47,079 nucleotides of DNA from JBBIGV01 sp037447335 (GCA_037447335.1 JBBIGV010000021.1:1-47079); one strand, 5' to 3'; shown: positions 18,866-28,360, counted from the stretch's first letter. Numbers and translations are program-made. The notes: a model not told the origin generated them from the sequence alone.

Positions 18866-20754
18866 AAACCCGAAAAAAGGGTGGAATAAATCAACCGCTT
18901 ATTATTCTGGCAGGGCTTATCGTCCTGCTTGGTGCAGTGATGATTTATTACTTCATCCTTCGAGGTGTTTATGGAAGATTCGATACAGAATCTTTCAGAC
19001 CCGATGCAGGACTGCTAAAACAAGCTGTACTTGGCGGTGAACCAAAGATCGCAATCCTTTACTCCAAGTATACAGAGAATATGCTTCCCGCCGGTAGTAC
19101 CTGGCTGAATGATAATATTACCACCTGGCGTAAATTTCTCGATGCTTCAAAGCTTGGATATGAGCTGATATCTGACGAGACCATTGAACTCGGGCAGCAT
19201 TACAACTATGATCTTATAGTTCTTCCGGGTTCGCAATCTTTAAGTGACCGGGAAGTTATACAGCTTAAAAAATTCATTGACCGCGGCGGAAGCATTTTCG
19301 CAACAAGCGGTACCGCATCATACTCGAATGACGGAAAATGGAGAGGTTGGGAATTCTTCTCTGAAGTGTTCGGATTAAAGTTTACCAAAGAGCTAGACAG
19401 CGATGAATATACCAAAGTGCATACATTGAGGGGCAGTTTACCAATTACTGCAAATATTCCTACAGGCTATCCGTTGAAGGTTGCAACCTGGGACAAACCA
19501 ATTGCCGTTGAAGTTCTAGACCCGCGCACTACTCAGGTTAGTTTCTGGTATAATTACCGCCTCGAAGATGGTTTGGTAAGAGAACAAATAAAAAGAAGCG
19601 CAGGAATAGCTTATGGAACTTACGGAAAAGGCAGATTCGTATGGATGGGTTTTGAGATTAACTCAGTTATTGGCGTTCAGGAAGATTATATTTATTTCGA
19701 CCGGTTATTTAACAACTGTATTAACTGGCTTACATATCAGCCGCTTGCTTACGTAAGCGACTGGCCCGTCGGTTACAATGCTGCTGCAGTTGTTGCTCCA
19801 TCTCTTACGGGTGATATGAACAATATTCAGAATCTGATTCCTGTACTAAAATCAGAAAATGTTAGTGCAACATTTTTTGTTGATCCCGCACGTGCTGAAA
19901 CCAACAGAGAACTCATCAGATCATTAGTGCCGTTTGGCGAAGTTGCTTCGTTAATTGATATAGGTTACCTTGCCTCAATTAACGATACTGTTAATTCTTT
20001 GAATGACCATACTACACAGGTCGAAAAATTAAGGAATGCAAAGTTTACTCTTGAAACTATAACAAACAGAAAAATCATCGGTTTATTACCTTATTACGGT
20101 TTATTCGACCACAATACTGTTTCTGCAGCAATTGATGCAGGTTATAGTTATGTTTTAACTGATTCGCTTACAGACCGTTCGGTGCCTAAAACAATTATAA
20201 TGGGGGATAACAGAATTCTTTCTATGACTAAAACCGCACGGGATGATTACGAAGTTATAAGAGACTTTGGTCTTAACGAACCGCAATTCCAGTTTTATAC
20301 TTACCAGGAAGATGTGGATAGAGTACTATTTGAAGGCGGAATGTACATCTTTAAAATGCATACCGAATATCAATGCAAACCTGAAAATGTTGGCGTTGTC
20401 AGGGATGTAATTCAGGATTTAAAGAGTAAAAACTTCTGGATAACTACACTTGAAGAAATTCACAACTGGTATGTTAAACGCGATCAGGTTGAACTCAGAA
20501 CGAACCGAAGAGGCGATCGTCGTATAGAACTTAAAATTTCTAATCCGGGCAGCTACGTTATTAATCAGCTTGTCCTTGAGATTGATCTGAATGATTATGC
20601 AGACAGAATTGAACTTAACACAGAAATTATCGGTACAAAGGCTGCGAAGTATAGTCATTCCAAAGGAAGCAAGGTTCTGCAAATATATATTGACGATTTA
20701 AAGGCTAAAGAATCAAGAACCTATTATATAGATTATGACAGGATAAAGGTATAA
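18856..20754 (+). CDS. membrane-anchored GATase-like plus NodB-like (catalytically eroded) protein
   Basis: A 632-residue protein starting at GTG. One membrane helix (about residues 12-36) anchors a large periplasmic part. Residues about 55-265 resemble a class I glutamine-amidotransferase-like fold, with KIAILYSKYTE, YDLIVLPGSQSLSDREV and FIDRGGSIFATSG, but no obvious nucleophilic Cys. Residues about 300-520 follow the polysaccharide deacetylase (NodB/CE4) order, with SATFFVDPARAE, LLPYYGLFDHNTVSAAIDAG and YSYVLTD. Where an active enzyme has TFDDG and HxxxH, this one has VVAPSLTGD and EVASLIDIG, so the metal ligands are missing. The C-terminal 90 residues look like a beta-sandwich. The domain order recalls part of PelA. 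It is probably a polymer-binding or scaffold protein of the export system. Confidence 0.65.
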   Translation: MALKTRKKGGINQPLIILAGLIVLLGAVMIYYFILRGVYGRFDTESFRPDAGLLKQAVLGGEPKIAILYSKYTENMLPAGSTWLNDNITTWRKFLDASKLGYELISDETIELGQHYNYDLIVLPGSQSLSDREVIQLKKFIDRGGSIFATSGTASYSNDGKWRGWEFFSEVFGLKFTKELDSDEYTKVHTLRGSLPITANIPTGYPLKVATWDKPIAVEVLDPRTTQVSFWYNYRLEDGLVREQIKRSAGIAYGTYGKGRFVWMGFEINSVIGVQEDYIYFDRLFNNCINWLTYQPLAYVSDWPVGYNAAAVVAPSLTGDMNNIQNLIPVLKSENVSATFFVDPARAETNRELIRSLVPFGEVASLIDIGYLASINDTVNSLNDHTTQVEKLRNAKFTLETITNRKIIGLLPYYGLFDHNTVSAAIDAGYSYVLTDSLTDRSVPKTIIMGDNRILSMTKTARDDYEVIRDFGLNEPQFQFYTYQEDVDRVLFEGGMYIFKMHTEYQCKPENVGVVRDVIQDLKSKNFWITTLEEIHNWYVKRDQVELRTNRRGDRRIELKISNPGSYVINQLVLEIDLNDYADRIELNTEIIGTKAAKYSHSKGSKVLQIYIDDLKAKESRTYYIDYDRIKV

Positions 20755-20849
20755 ATCACTGCTCGCTTTATATTTAATTTAACCTGATCTTAGTCTCTTT
20801 GATATTTTTGTTGCATTAATTATTAAAATGCAGAGTACTGCTAACAATC

Positions 20850-22559
20850 ATGGTGTACACGGTGTTTACTTATAAATGGATATTAATACAATCATTATTG
20901 CTGTTATTCATATTTAACGGTTTGAATTTCAGCCAATCTAATATTTCAGATTTGAACATCGGACTGGTGTACTCACACAATTCTGAAACATCCTCCCGTA
21001 ATCCTGTTCAATACTCCGAAAACATGAAGCAGTGGGAATTGTTTCTCATGAACAGCCGCGTTAAATACCATATGCTCAGTGATTCTGACTTAGAGAATTT
21101 CCGGTTTAAAGGGCTTGATGTTTTAATTCTTCCTTCTGTGAATGTGATCTCTGAAAAAGCTTACAGGAATTTAAGAGATTTTACTGCATCGGGGTCCGGT
21201 CTTTTAGTCACAGGAAACTTTGGAACCTTTGATCAATCAGGTAAAAAAAGAGATAAAAGTATAATGAGGGATTTGGGGGGCTTTGAGATTGACCGATTGT
21301 CTGACAAACCGCTGACTTCTGTTAAACATTCACTTCGTGCTAACACTATTATATCGGGGAATATGCCGGCAGGATCACTTTTTAATATTATGGGCAGTGA
21401 ACCTGTTTTTAAGGCTCACAAAAGAAGCGCACTGGTTGAGTCCGCAGGAGTCTATCCTGATTTTGAAGAAAAAGTTTTCGCAACTGAAACAGATGCGACT
21501 GGTCTTGTTATCACTCAATTCGGAAGAGGCAGAATACTGTGGTTCGGATTTCCAATTTACAGCATAAAATTTCTTCTTGAAGACCATTCACCCTCCGAAG
21601 TTTTATTGAATTCGCTACACTATCTGGCAGGCAATCCGGTAATTAAAATAAATAATTTTCCATCTGAATATAAAGCAGCAGTTATCCCGGTTAATTTTAT
21701 TAATAATCCGGATATATACTCAGGCGCTATAGCAGATTATTTTATTTCCAACAAAATCTTTACTGAAAATTTTTTTAACGGAAGAGTTGCTCACCTTTAT
21801 GAGAATCAGATAAGAAAGATTTATGAATCGGGCAGTGTAAACTTGCTTCTTGACCCGCAATCTGCAGATGAAAGTACTCCAGATATTATCAAACGGGGGA
21901 TGAATATCGTTTTAAAAATTTCCGAAAAACAATCCCTATCGCTGAAAACAGGGGAGAAGCATTACAGAAGGTTAATTTCTGAGAAAAATATATCTTCTTT
22001 AATTACTGAAGATAATTCACTGCTAATAAAATCCGGCAATTCCTATAGAGGCTTAAATTCCTGTGTTAATATCTTCGGCTATCCTGATGCAGGTGACAGA
22101 CTATCAATCATAAATCATTACAAGCGGCTGATAAACAGAGCCGTCGATCACAGTTCATTGATGATTGTGTCGGTTATTGATGAATTTAATTTTTCAGACG
22201 GCACAAAAGATCTGGGTTTTGTATCTGAGGTTTTTGAGTTTATGAAAAAACAGGAATTCTGGTTCACAAATATTGAAGAATTTTCCCGCTGGATGAACAA
22301 GCGTAAAAAACTCATCGTTAATTATGAACAAAAAAATAAAAACCGTTTACTGATTTCCATTGAGAATACTAACGGTGAATCAATCGAAGATGTATCTCTT
22401 ACAGTATTTGCAGGTCAGTTTACACCTGAAGTGAGATTAGCATCTAATTCATCTAATGCTTACTTAAAAGAATCAGATCAGAAAAAAGAATACAAGCTTC
22501 ACATCCCTGAAATTAAAGGAACAGAAATTATTCAATTTGAATTACTTATCGGAAAATAA
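20850..22559 (+). CDS. secreted, more diverged paralogue of the preceding GATase/NodB-like protein
   Basis: A 569-residue protein with a signal peptide or anchor (residues 1-30) in place of the GTG-started membrane helix of its neighbour. It keeps the same order. A GATase-like part (residues about 35-245) has NIGLVYSHNS, LDVLILPSVNVIS, GSGLLVTGNFGTF and GRGRILWFGFPI. An eroded NodB-like part (about 265-475) begins YKAAVIPVNFINN and ends KKQEFWFTNIEEFSRWM. A C-terminal beta domain closes it. These three landmarks line up with GKGRFVWMGFEI, YNAAAVVAPS and KSKNFWITTLEEIHNWY in the preceding protein. No deacetylase metal ligands are visible. It lies 95 bases downstream of its paralogue and 3 bases before the lipoprotein gene. 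A tandem duplication with loss of catalysis is the simplest reading. Confidence 0.65.
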   Translation: MVYTVFTYKWILIQSLLLLFIFNGLNFSQSNISDLNIGLVYSHNSETSSRNPVQYSENMKQWELFLMNSRVKYHMLSDSDLENFRFKGLDVLILPSVNVISEKAYRNLRDFTASGSGLLVTGNFGTFDQSGKKRDKSIMRDLGGFEIDRLSDKPLTSVKHSLRANTIISGNMPAGSLFNIMGSEPVFKAHKRSALVESAGVYPDFEEKVFATETDATGLVITQFGRGRILWFGFPIYSIKFLLEDHSPSEVLLNSLHYLAGNPVIKINNFPSEYKAAVIPVNFINNPDIYSGAIADYFISNKIFTENFFNGRVAHLYENQIRKIYESGSVNLLLDPQSADESTPDIIKRGMNIVLKISEKQSLSLKTGEKHYRRLISEKNISSLITEDNSLLIKSGNSYRGLNSCVNIFGYPDAGDRLSIINHYKRLINRAVDHSSLMIVSVIDEFNFSDGTKDLGFVSEVFEFMKKQEFWFTNIEEFSRWMNKRKKLIVNYEQKNKNRLLISIENTNGESIEDVSLTVFAGQFTPEVRLASNSSNAYLKESDQKKEYKLHIPEIKGTEIIQFELLIGK

Positions 22560-22562
22560 ACG

Positions 22563-23816
22563 ATGTTGATAAACAAAATAAAAATTTTCTTCTTACCGGG
22601 GATTATCTGTTTACTGATAGTAACAGGCTGCAGTGTATCACCAACAGATCCTGCACAGGGTGGTTCGGGTTCCTTAAAGATTACTATTCTTTCTCCGGCA
22701 ACAAATGATACTATTTCCGGACCGCTTGAAATAAAATACAATGTGGAAGGTGCCGGCAATGTAAAATTCATCGAATTTTATGTGAACGGAACGTTTGTGT
22801 GGAATTTTGCTCCGAACCCTGACGGTACTGCACCAAAAATAGTTTGGTATATCGAACCTTCATTAGTAGGCGAAACTGTATCGCTTTATCTTATTTATTA
22901 TGATGAAAACGGTAATTCGGCAAAAAGCAATGAAGTGGAAAGCTTATTAGTCGCAGAAAGCGTAACATTACCCGAAACTCCGAAAAATGTAAATGTGTTG
23001 TTGTTATCTCAAACTTCAGCAAACATTTCATGGGAAAGCACTTCCGCCGGTATCGAAATTTTTGAAGTTTGGAGAAAGACCGGACTGTTCGGAGAATTTG
23101 AATTTCATCTAAGCGTTCCCGGAACCGAGTTTAATACAAATGATACTGGATTAACACCCGACACGATTTATTTTTATAAAGTGCGGGCAAAAAACAAGCA
23201 TGGATTTTCAGAATTCAGTTCGGATGCGAACACTGCTGGCATCGGCGGAACAGGTGAAATCAAACCACCAACTAATCTTGTTGCAGTTGCGCGAGGGAAG
23301 GAACTTGTCCACCTGGCATGGAATGACAACAGCAATAACGAAAATTATTTTAAGATAGAACGAAGAACAACTTATACTAACTTTGAAGCAGTCGGATTTG
23401 CTGAAGCAAATTCAACATCATTTACTGACAGCGCGAATGGCTTGATTGCCGGCGTTACCTATTTTTACAGGGTGAAAGCTGTATCAGGCAGCGATTCGGC
23501 ATGGTCAAATGTAAGTTCTGTTATGACTTATCCATATGATGTGTTCACCCCGCAGAACCTGTCAGGCAGTTACATCGGTAACAATCAGATTGAACTTTTA
23601 TGGGACGATGATAATACTCTCAATACAGTCGTTGAGATCGAAAGGAAATCGGGGACGGAAGAAAATTTCTCATTAATAAAAACAATTCCACGCGGTTCAG
23701 AAGTTTATATAGATTCAATAAGCGCAACGGCTGCAAATTATTATTATAGGATCAGGGCAGCAATCGGATCATATGTTTCTGATTATTCGAACGAAATAAA
23801 TGTTATGGTTCCGTAA
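22563..23816 (+). CDS. lipoprotein with Ig-like and three fibronectin type III domains
   Basis: A 417-residue predicted lipoprotein. The lipobox is VTGC near residue 23, after a short charged N-terminus and hydrophobic core. Residues about 38-125 look like a bacterial Ig-like domain (VKFIEFYVNGTFVWNF). Three Fn3 domains follow at about 135-225, 230-325 and 328-417. Each has the usual closing pattern, such as YFYKVRAKNKHG, YFYRVKAV and YYYRIRAA. Such modules bind proteins or glycans at the cell surface. It starts 3 bases after the stop of the preceding gene and is the last gene of the block. Its partner is unknown, but a surface role for the polymer made here is plausible. Confidence 0.8.
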   Translation: MLINKIKIFFLPGIICLLIVTGCSVSPTDPAQGGSGSLKITILSPATNDTISGPLEIKYNVEGAGNVKFIEFYVNGTFVWNFAPNPDGTAPKIVWYIEPSLVGETVSLYLIYYDENGNSAKSNEVESLLVAESVTLPETPKNVNVLLLSQTSANISWESTSAGIEIFEVWRKTGLFGEFEFHLSVPGTEFNTNDTGLTPDTIYFYKVRAKNKHGFSEFSSDANTAGIGGTGEIKPPTNLVAVARGKELVHLAWNDNSNNENYFKIERRTTYTNFEAVGFAEANSTSFTDSANGLIAGVTYFYRVKAVSGSDSAWSNVSSVMTYPYDVFTPQNLSGSYIGNNQIELLWDDDNTLNTVVEIERKSGTEENFSLIKTIPRGSEVYIDSISATAANYYYRIRAAIGSYVSDYSNEINVMVP

Positions 23817-24146
23817 AAATATTTTTAACAAAGTTTTTTGATTTTTACTTGTCGATTTTAGCGTTGCAGAGTTTTATTTATTAAAACCATTCCTTAACTT
23901 AACAGAGCAAAATTCATAAGATGTATTTTGCGTTTTTAAGGGGAGCGACAACACACAAGCCCGGAAAATTTGATAACTTACTTTTAAGCGAGGGCAAACG
24001 GTTGAAGTATTTTATCACATATCGGGATTAGAACCCTGATTCGATTTCAGAATAGGTGCAATGTTCGGAACATTAAGCTCCGGCAATTTTATCAATCTGT
24101 TTTGTCGTATATCTGTTAACAAAAACAATACGGAAATTAATCTTAG
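23817..24146. other. 330-base intergenic region before the hybrid kinase
   Basis: No gene is supported here. It contains a small palindrome AATGTTCGGAACATT near 24060-24074 and a weak hairpin at about 24022-24041 (ATCGGG...CCCTGAT). The G-rich stretch around 23940-24000 does not match any riboswitch I can recognise. A promoter for the downstream kinase must lie here but none stands out. Confidence 0.4.
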
Positions 24147-27100
24147 TTGAACGGCAACATCTCAAACAAAAAAGAGAATGCTGATACACCCGGAACCGAT
24201 ACTAATTATTTTTTGGTATTAAATCCTGAAGGTGGAATAATCAGTTCAAATAAGGAAGCTAGATCACTATCTCCCTCCGCTGCAGAACCCCAAAACATAA
24301 ACGAAATATTCGACAAACAAACCAGCAGTAAATTAATATCCCGGATAAATGAACTGCTTGGTTCTGAAAAAGCATCGCTAACCGAAAAAACCTCGCTATA
24401 TCTCCTCAATGGAGAAGAGATTTTTGCAGCATTATCATTAAGCAAACACATTGAAACAGGCGAGCCATATATAATTTTCAGATTTAAACATGAGGGAAAA
24501 CCGGATTCGGTACAGAATTATTTTGGCTTGGTTTTCCGTACAGATGTTTCAAAACTTTTTGGTGAGGATGAAAAGCTTGTTTCTATATTTAATTCAATTA
24601 AGGCTGTTTTCCCTTTTACATTTATCGAAAAGGAAAAACTTCGTAAAACAATTGATTCTTTAACTGAATTGTTCTGGATTAAAGATTCAACAGGTAAATT
24701 TATTTTGGTGAATGAGAAGCTTGCGCAGAAATTCGGACTTCGGGCAACACAAATTGAAGGCAGGGAAGAAATAGCTTTTATTCCGGAATATTTGCAGGAA
24801 TTTTATTCCGCCTTACAAAAATTTATCTCTCAATCACTTAATGCAGTTTCAATAAAAGGGATTCCGTTCAGGAGTATACCCGCAGATGAAAAATATGAAA
24901 TGATCGAATTACCGCTTTTGGGTGAAGAGGATACTGTGCTTGCTATAATTGGTGTAGCGAGGGCTGCCGGAGATAAACCGATGCAGGCTGATGCAGAGGA
25001 GGTTGATTTTTTCCTTAACATGTTGTTGATTTTCCCCCACGCTTTTGCTTTGATAAATAATGAAGGATTAATCAAGCATGCAAGCGGGGAATTTTGTAAA
25101 TTATTTCAACTTGAATTAAAAAACATTCGCAGCCGGTCGTTCAGCGAAATTCTTCCTGACAATATATCCGGTTTTTTGCAGAATTTCATTGAGAGTCAAC
25201 GTCCTTCAGATAGAATTGAACTTCTTGACGCCCGGTTTTCCAGTTCAGGAAAAACTGGTAATTATATAGTGTCAATAAACAGGATTTACGATGATGAGAA
25301 AAATCCTGTCGCTGTATCACTTCTTATAGAAGAACAAATATTAATTGATAACATCGAGAACTTAATAAAGCACAGAGGCAGAATGTACGAAGTCTTAATT
25401 AAAAACAATCCCGAGCCGATCTTTATTTATGACAAGGAAAATCTGATATTCCTTGATGTAAATGATGCAGCGCAGGCTCTTTACGGCTATACGAGAGATG
25501 AATTCTTACAAATGGACCTTACAGACCTCTACACGCCTGAAGACATACAAACCTTGCTCGATTCTTCATCAGAAAGATCAAAAGAAGGAGTATTTACCGG
25601 GCCATTCAGGCATAAGAAAAAAGATGGCGCTTCAGTATTTGTTGAGATTTGTAAAATGAGTTTCTCTTTTGGTGAAAGTGATGCCCACTTTAATATTGTA
25701 AGAGACATTTCAAAAGAGCTTGACCTCGAAAGGCAGGTTCAATTATTTAAGAAAACATTTGACAGTACCGGTGATTTCGTTTTTATTACAGATAATGCCG
25801 GGTTTATTACTTTCATAAACAAAGCAGTAGAAGATTTTCTTGGCTATTCTAATAACGATCTGCAAAAAACTGCATTTGCTGCTTTAGTTAAAGATGAAGA
25901 AAGGGGTTTAATTAATACTACTATCTTCCAATCACATCTGAATGAAGAAGTTACACTAAGACTCGAATTGAAGAAGTCAATAGGAGAATTAGTTGAAGTT
26001 GAACTAAACGCTTCCCCGATTTTAGATTTTAATAATGAAGTAGACTCTTACATAATTATCGGTAAATACAAAGCTCCTGTGCCTGCACCCGAAGAGATAA
26101 TCAAAGAAGTTGAAGTTATAAAAGAAGTAATTGTTGAAAAGCCGGTTCAGGTAGCCGAAGATGTAAAAACAGAACAGGATGAAAAGATACCCGAGGCAAG
26201 TTTTCTCTCAAGTGTATTTCATGAAGTGCTGACCCCGATAAACGTAATTTTAGGTTTTGTCCAGGAGTTAACGGAAAGCATTGAAACATTTACCCCCGAA
26301 CAAAAAGAAGCGGTAGATATAATAAATCAAAACCGTATTTCTCTTCTTAACATAATGAACTCGATTATTGAGTACACACAGATTCAGGAAAAAACTGTTG
26401 AATTACAACCGAAGGATGTTAATATCACCGAAGTGATTGAACAGCTTCAAAAAGATATTGATGATTTGTCCTCTAAAGGAATTCAATTTGCATACGGAAA
26501 GATATCTTCATCACTTAACTTTGAGACAGATAAAACAAGATTTCAAACATTTATTTCGCTCGCATTGAAAATCGCTGCAAAAATCAGCAGGGAGAAGAAG
26601 ATTTACTTTTCAGCATATCCTTTCGATGAAAATCATTTTTCAATTGCTTTCAGGGATGGATATTCTTCGGTCAGTCAGTTGTTCTTCGATCATTTTCGTG
26701 ATTTGCTGCATAACCGTGAAAGTACACTCATTAAACATTATGGAATTTCCAAACTTTCTTTAGGTGTTATGCTTGGTTTGTTCAAGCTGCTTAAAGGTGA
26801 ATTCCGTCAACTTGATACAGGTGATGACAGACTTGACTATGTATTAATTTTTCCAAACAGTCTTACCCGCATTATTGAAGAACCTGAGCAGCCATCTGCT
26901 CCTGAAGAAAGAATAACTGAACCGGAAGATAAACAAACCGATGCTGCCGAGACTGAAGAAGGTCCGGTTGTAGAAGAGGTTATTCAGGAGGAGATTCCAC
27001 TGCAAACCGAAGACATGCAGACGGGAGCAGCCGAGCCTGAAATTATTGAAGAGGATATCCCGCTGTCTCAAATGGCGCAGGAAGTTTCTTCTGTTGAACA

Positions 27101-27527
27101 AACCGTCACCAAGGAACAGGTAAAAGAACCTCAATTTAAATCTCTCGATTTTATTGATCTTTCAAAATACACATGTCTTTATATTGAAGATCAGGTTGAC
27201 TCTCAGATCCTCTTCAAGGTTCAGATGAAAGAACTTAAGGAGATTAAATTTGCAGTAAGCTTTGAAGAAGCTTTACCGCTTCTTGACAGCAGTCATTTTG
27301 ATTTTATTGTTATGGATATAAATCTCCAGGGTGAATATAACGGGCTTGATGCGCTTAAAATAATTCACAAAATGCCGGACTATGAAACAATTCCAATTAT
27401 TGCCGTAACCGCATACGTGCTTCCGGGTGATAAAGAAAAATTTATTGCTACCGGATTCAGCGATTTTATTTCCAAGCCGATATTCAGGGAAAAAATGATT
27501 GAGGCATTGGCTAAAATATTTACTTAG
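24147..27527 (+). CDS. multi-PAS hybrid histidine kinase with degenerate ATPase domain and C-terminal receiver
   Basis: A soluble sensor of 1126 residues with no membrane helix. PAS-like units lie at about residues 165-275, 285-400, 410-530 and 535-645; the clearest starts MYEVLIKNNPEPIFIYDKEN. A HisKA helix follows, with the phosphorylatable H692 in SSVFHEVLTPIN. The region that should be the HATPase domain (about 770-910) lacks a convincing N box (FISLALKIAA) and has RDGYSS where DxGxG is expected, so ATP binding is doubtful. An acidic linker (915-1000) leads to a receiver with YIEDQ, D1057 in IVMDINLQ, and the late KP of FISKPIF. The start is a TTG; a stop codon lies directly upstream in frame and no better start exists nearby. 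Context suggests control of the polysaccharide block. Confidence 0.8.
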   Translation: MNGNISNKKENADTPGTDTNYFLVLNPEGGIISSNKEARSLSPSAAEPQNINEIFDKQTSSKLISRINELLGSEKASLTEKTSLYLLNGEEIFAALSLSKHIETGEPYIIFRFKHEGKPDSVQNYFGLVFRTDVSKLFGEDEKLVSIFNSIKAVFPFTFIEKEKLRKTIDSLTELFWIKDSTGKFILVNEKLAQKFGLRATQIEGREEIAFIPEYLQEFYSALQKFISQSLNAVSIKGIPFRSIPADEKYEMIELPLLGEEDTVLAIIGVARAAGDKPMQADAEEVDFFLNMLLIFPHAFALINNEGLIKHASGEFCKLFQLELKNIRSRSFSEILPDNISGFLQNFIESQRPSDRIELLDARFSSSGKTGNYIVSINRIYDDEKNPVAVSLLIEEQILIDNIENLIKHRGRMYEVLIKNNPEPIFIYDKENLIFLDVNDAAQALYGYTRDEFLQMDLTDLYTPEDIQTLLDSSSERSKEGVFTGPFRHKKKDGASVFVEICKMSFSFGESDAHFNIVRDISKELDLERQVQLFKKTFDSTGDFVFITDNAGFITFINKAVEDFLGYSNNDLQKTAFAALVKDEERGLINTTIFQSHLNEEVTLRLELKKSIGELVEVELNASPILDFNNEVDSYIIIGKYKAPVPAPEEIIKEVEVIKEVIVEKPVQVAEDVKTEQDEKIPEASFLSSVFHEVLTPINVILGFVQELTESIETFTPEQKEAVDIINQNRISLLNIMNSIIEYTQIQEKTVELQPKDVNITEVIEQLQKDIDDLSSKGIQFAYGKISSSLNFETDKTRFQTFISLALKIAAKISREKKIYFSAYPFDENHFSIAFRDGYSSVSQLFFDHFRDLLHNRESTLIKHYGISKLSLGVMLGLFKLLKGEFRQLDTGDDRLDYVLIFPNSLTRIIEEPEQPSAPEERITEPEDKQTDAAETEEGPVVEEVIQEEIPLQTEDMQTGAAEPEIIEEDIPLSQMAQEVSSVEQTVTKEQVKEPQFKSLDFIDLSKYTCLYIEDQVDSQILFKVQMKELKEIKFAVSFEEALPLLDSSHFDFIVMDINLQGEYNGLDALKIIHKMPDYETIPIIAVTAYVLPGDKEKFIATGFSDFISKPIFREKMIEALAKIFT

Positions 27528-27583
27528 TTAACAACTGGTAAATAACCCTCTGAATTTTCCGCTTGAAGGATACGCCTGCCTGA

Positions 27584-27638
27584 TTGACAATTATAATTTA
27601 CTTGCCTAAATTACCATACAGATGTATGGTAATTTTTT
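27584..27638 (+). promoter_or_regulatory. lexA promoter with overlapping palindromic candidate LexA operator
   Basis: TTGACA at 27584-27589 is a perfect -35 box; 17 bases later TAAATT (27607-27612) can serve as -10. An 11-bp perfect inverted repeat with a four-base spacer covers the -10 edge: AATTACCATAC (27609-27619) and GTATGGTAATT (27624-27634). That placement suits autoregulation by LexA. The repeat is followed by six Ts, so it could also act as a terminator for the kinase gene. I saw no second copy of this palindrome in the window. Confidence 0.55.
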
Positions 27639-27735
27639 ATTAATACAATTCCATCATCAAAGTAATTAAACCTGATTTTGTATAAGCAGATAAAATCAGG
27701 AAGGAATAATGTGACTAACCAGCCGAAGGTGTGCC

Positions 27736-28359
27736 ATGTCCAAAGAATTAACGGAAATACAAAAAGAAATACTTGAGTTCATAATAGAACAAAAAACAGG
27801 CAAAGGGTTGCCGCCAACCCTTGCAGATATTGCAAAGCATTTTGGTTATAAAAACCGTGCAACGGTTCAACAGCATTTACAGGCAATTGAAAGAAAAGGA
27901 TATATTAAAAAAAATCCGAATCTTGCCCGCGGAATAGAATTAACTCTTGATGATAAATTTTTTATACCAAGACCCGTTCTCGGAGAAGTTGCAGCAGGAA
28001 ATCCGTTAACAATTTATCCTGATGCAATTGATACTGTTGAGCTTCCGACAATTGCCCGAATGCCGAAAGATTCTTTTCTGCTTCGTGTAAAAGGCGATAG
28101 CCTGAAAGATGCTTATATTTTTAGCGGCGACATTGTAATCATCAACCCCAATCTTGAACCAAAAAACGGGCAGATAGTTGCTGCCATCCTTGATGATGCT
28201 GCGGTTGTGAAGCGATTTTATAAAAAGAAAAATGAAATTGAACTCGTTTCAGAAAATCCGGATTTTGCACCAATAGTGATTGATAAGAAATATGCTTCCT
28301 TCAAAATTGTCGGTTTGGTAATTGGCGTTTACAGGAGTATGGATAAGAAAGCGGTGTGA
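27736..28359 (+). CDS. lexA: LexA SOS repressor
   Basis: The SOS-response repressor, which cleaves itself when RecA is active. It has 207 residues, the usual length. The N-terminal winged helix carries LPPTLADIAKHFGYKNRATV, where the recognition helix lies. The cleavage bond is A87-G88 in EVAAGNP. The catalytic dyad is S122 in KGDSLKDA and K159 in AAVVKRF; KGDSL replaces the more frequent KGDSM. The C-terminus ends in GVYRSMDKKAV. The last 33 bases of the gene, including the stop, recur at 30033-30065 behind the next two genes, which is unusual (see findings). A promoter with a palindrome lies 100-150 bases upstream. Confidence 0.95.
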   Translation: MSKELTEIQKEILEFIIEQKTGKGLPPTLADIAKHFGYKNRATVQQHLQAIERKGYIKKNPNLARGIELTLDDKFFIPRPVLGEVAAGNPLTIYPDAIDTVELPTIARMPKDSFLLRVKGDSLKDAYIFSGDIVIINPNLEPKNGQIVAAILDDAAVVKRFYKKKNEIELVSENPDFAPIVIDKKYASFKIVGLVIGVYRSMDKKAV

Positions 28360-28360
28360 T
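28328..28360 (+). repeat. direct repeat, copy 1 (3' end of lexA)
   Basis: Thirty-three bases from TTTACAGGAGTATG to AGCGGTGTGAT. It matches 30033-30065 at 31 of 33 positions, with two mismatches at the centre. This copy encodes the last ten residues of LexA and its stop codon. The two copies are 1705 bases apart and enclose the TcmP and Gp37/Gp68 genes. Confidence 0.9.

Noticed and set aside
23935..24005. Possible c-di-GMP-type riboswitch (ACAAGCCCGG and GGGCAAACGG segments) before the hybrid kinase
   Set aside because: The segments occur in the wrong order for the known class and do not form the required paired helices.
24031..24051. tRNA T-arm-like stretch CTGATTCGATTTCAG
   Set aside because: No acceptor stem, D-arm or anticodon arm can be built around it; it seems a chance match.
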